Positions 46,718 to 46,747 of a DNA stretch of 46,747 nucleotides are shown here, piece after piece. How positions within the stretch are numbered: position 1 is the first letter of the stretch; every line of letters starts with the position of its first letter. The stretch is from Rhizopus sp. PT2906 (lineage: Eukaryota; Mucoromycota; Mucoromycetes; Mucorales; Rhizopodaceae). Both the position numbers and the translations under genes were made by a program. The stretch is from assembly GCA_025529335.1 (NCBI GenBank), contig JAMYHX010000342.1, positions 1 to 46,747 of the forward strand, read 5' to 3'. Below the pieces are notes generated by a model that worked only from the letters and a program-made list of their open reading frames with translations, was not told the DNA's origin and ran no database searches.

Positions 46718-46747
46718 TAGATAAAAAGTGGCGAAAAAATGTGCAGC

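Larger units (their letters stand above)
44312..46747. other. AT-rich repeat-laden region
   Basis: No gene is supported. It contains a TA dinucleotide run (44653-44684), T-runs, and a pair of related words in inverted orientation (CCGGATAC near 44360 and 45301). Also present are the poly-T at 45507-45540, a GGTTAACC palindrome with CTCAG/CTGAG flanks (46288-46308), and a hairpin near the right edge. Confidence 0.4.

Overview
The window reads as nuclear DNA of an early-diverging fungus, most likely Mucoromycota (Mucorales-like). The reasons are AT-rich sequence, genes split by very short GT-AG introns (about 35-90 nt), fungal gene families (Shr3, Yae1, Sds3-like, a Cdc25-type RasGEF with SH3 and WW domains), and transposon relics of the DIRS, LINE and Fanzor/TnpB kinds. 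The species assignment is inference. All splice models were read by eye. Summed exon lengths keep an open frame for every gene given as CDS.

Left part (1-12858): the 3' three quarters of the listerin E3 ligase gene (LTN1) enters from the left edge. Its stop codon directly abuts that of a convergent Elongin-B-like gene. A decayed Fanzor (eukaryotic TnpB-like RNA-guided nuclease) follows on the minus strand, then an intact aldehyde dehydrogenase, a truncated cytochrome P450 pseudogene, a second Fanzor relic with a complete zinc ribbon and two perfect hairpins after its stop, and a SHR3 permease-chaperone gene.

Middle (12859-25135): a 5'-truncated DIRS-type tyrosine-recombinase retroelement, a probable U3 snoRNA gene with no protein reading frame, a short STI1/Hop co-chaperone lacking TPR1, a basic single-membrane-segment protein, YAE1, and 3.3 kb of almost gene-free DNA holding a 145-bp imperfect palindrome with CACGTG in both arms.

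Right-centre (25136-36400): a cysteine-rich type I membrane protein, an Sds3-like subunit of the Sin3/Rpd3 histone deacetylase complex, a PA-TM-RING ubiquitin ligase, POP5 (RNase P/MRP), a DUF726/TMCO4-like alpha/beta hydrolase, a casein kinase I whose first intron appears to start with GA instead of GT, and MSH5 (meiotic MutS homologue).

Right end (36443-46747): a run of 49 T joins a 5'-truncated MSH5 to a 5'-truncated formin facing the other way, which suggests a rearrangement or an assembly join. Then come a LINE reverse-transcriptase relic, a complete Cdc25-type Ras guanine-nucleotide exchange factor, and AT-rich repeat-laden DNA with a second poly-T run of 34.

The most interesting signals are the two Fanzor fossils (especially the second, with its 3' hairpins), the GA-AG intron, the poly-T junction, the U3 gene with an odd box A, and the 145-bp palindrome.
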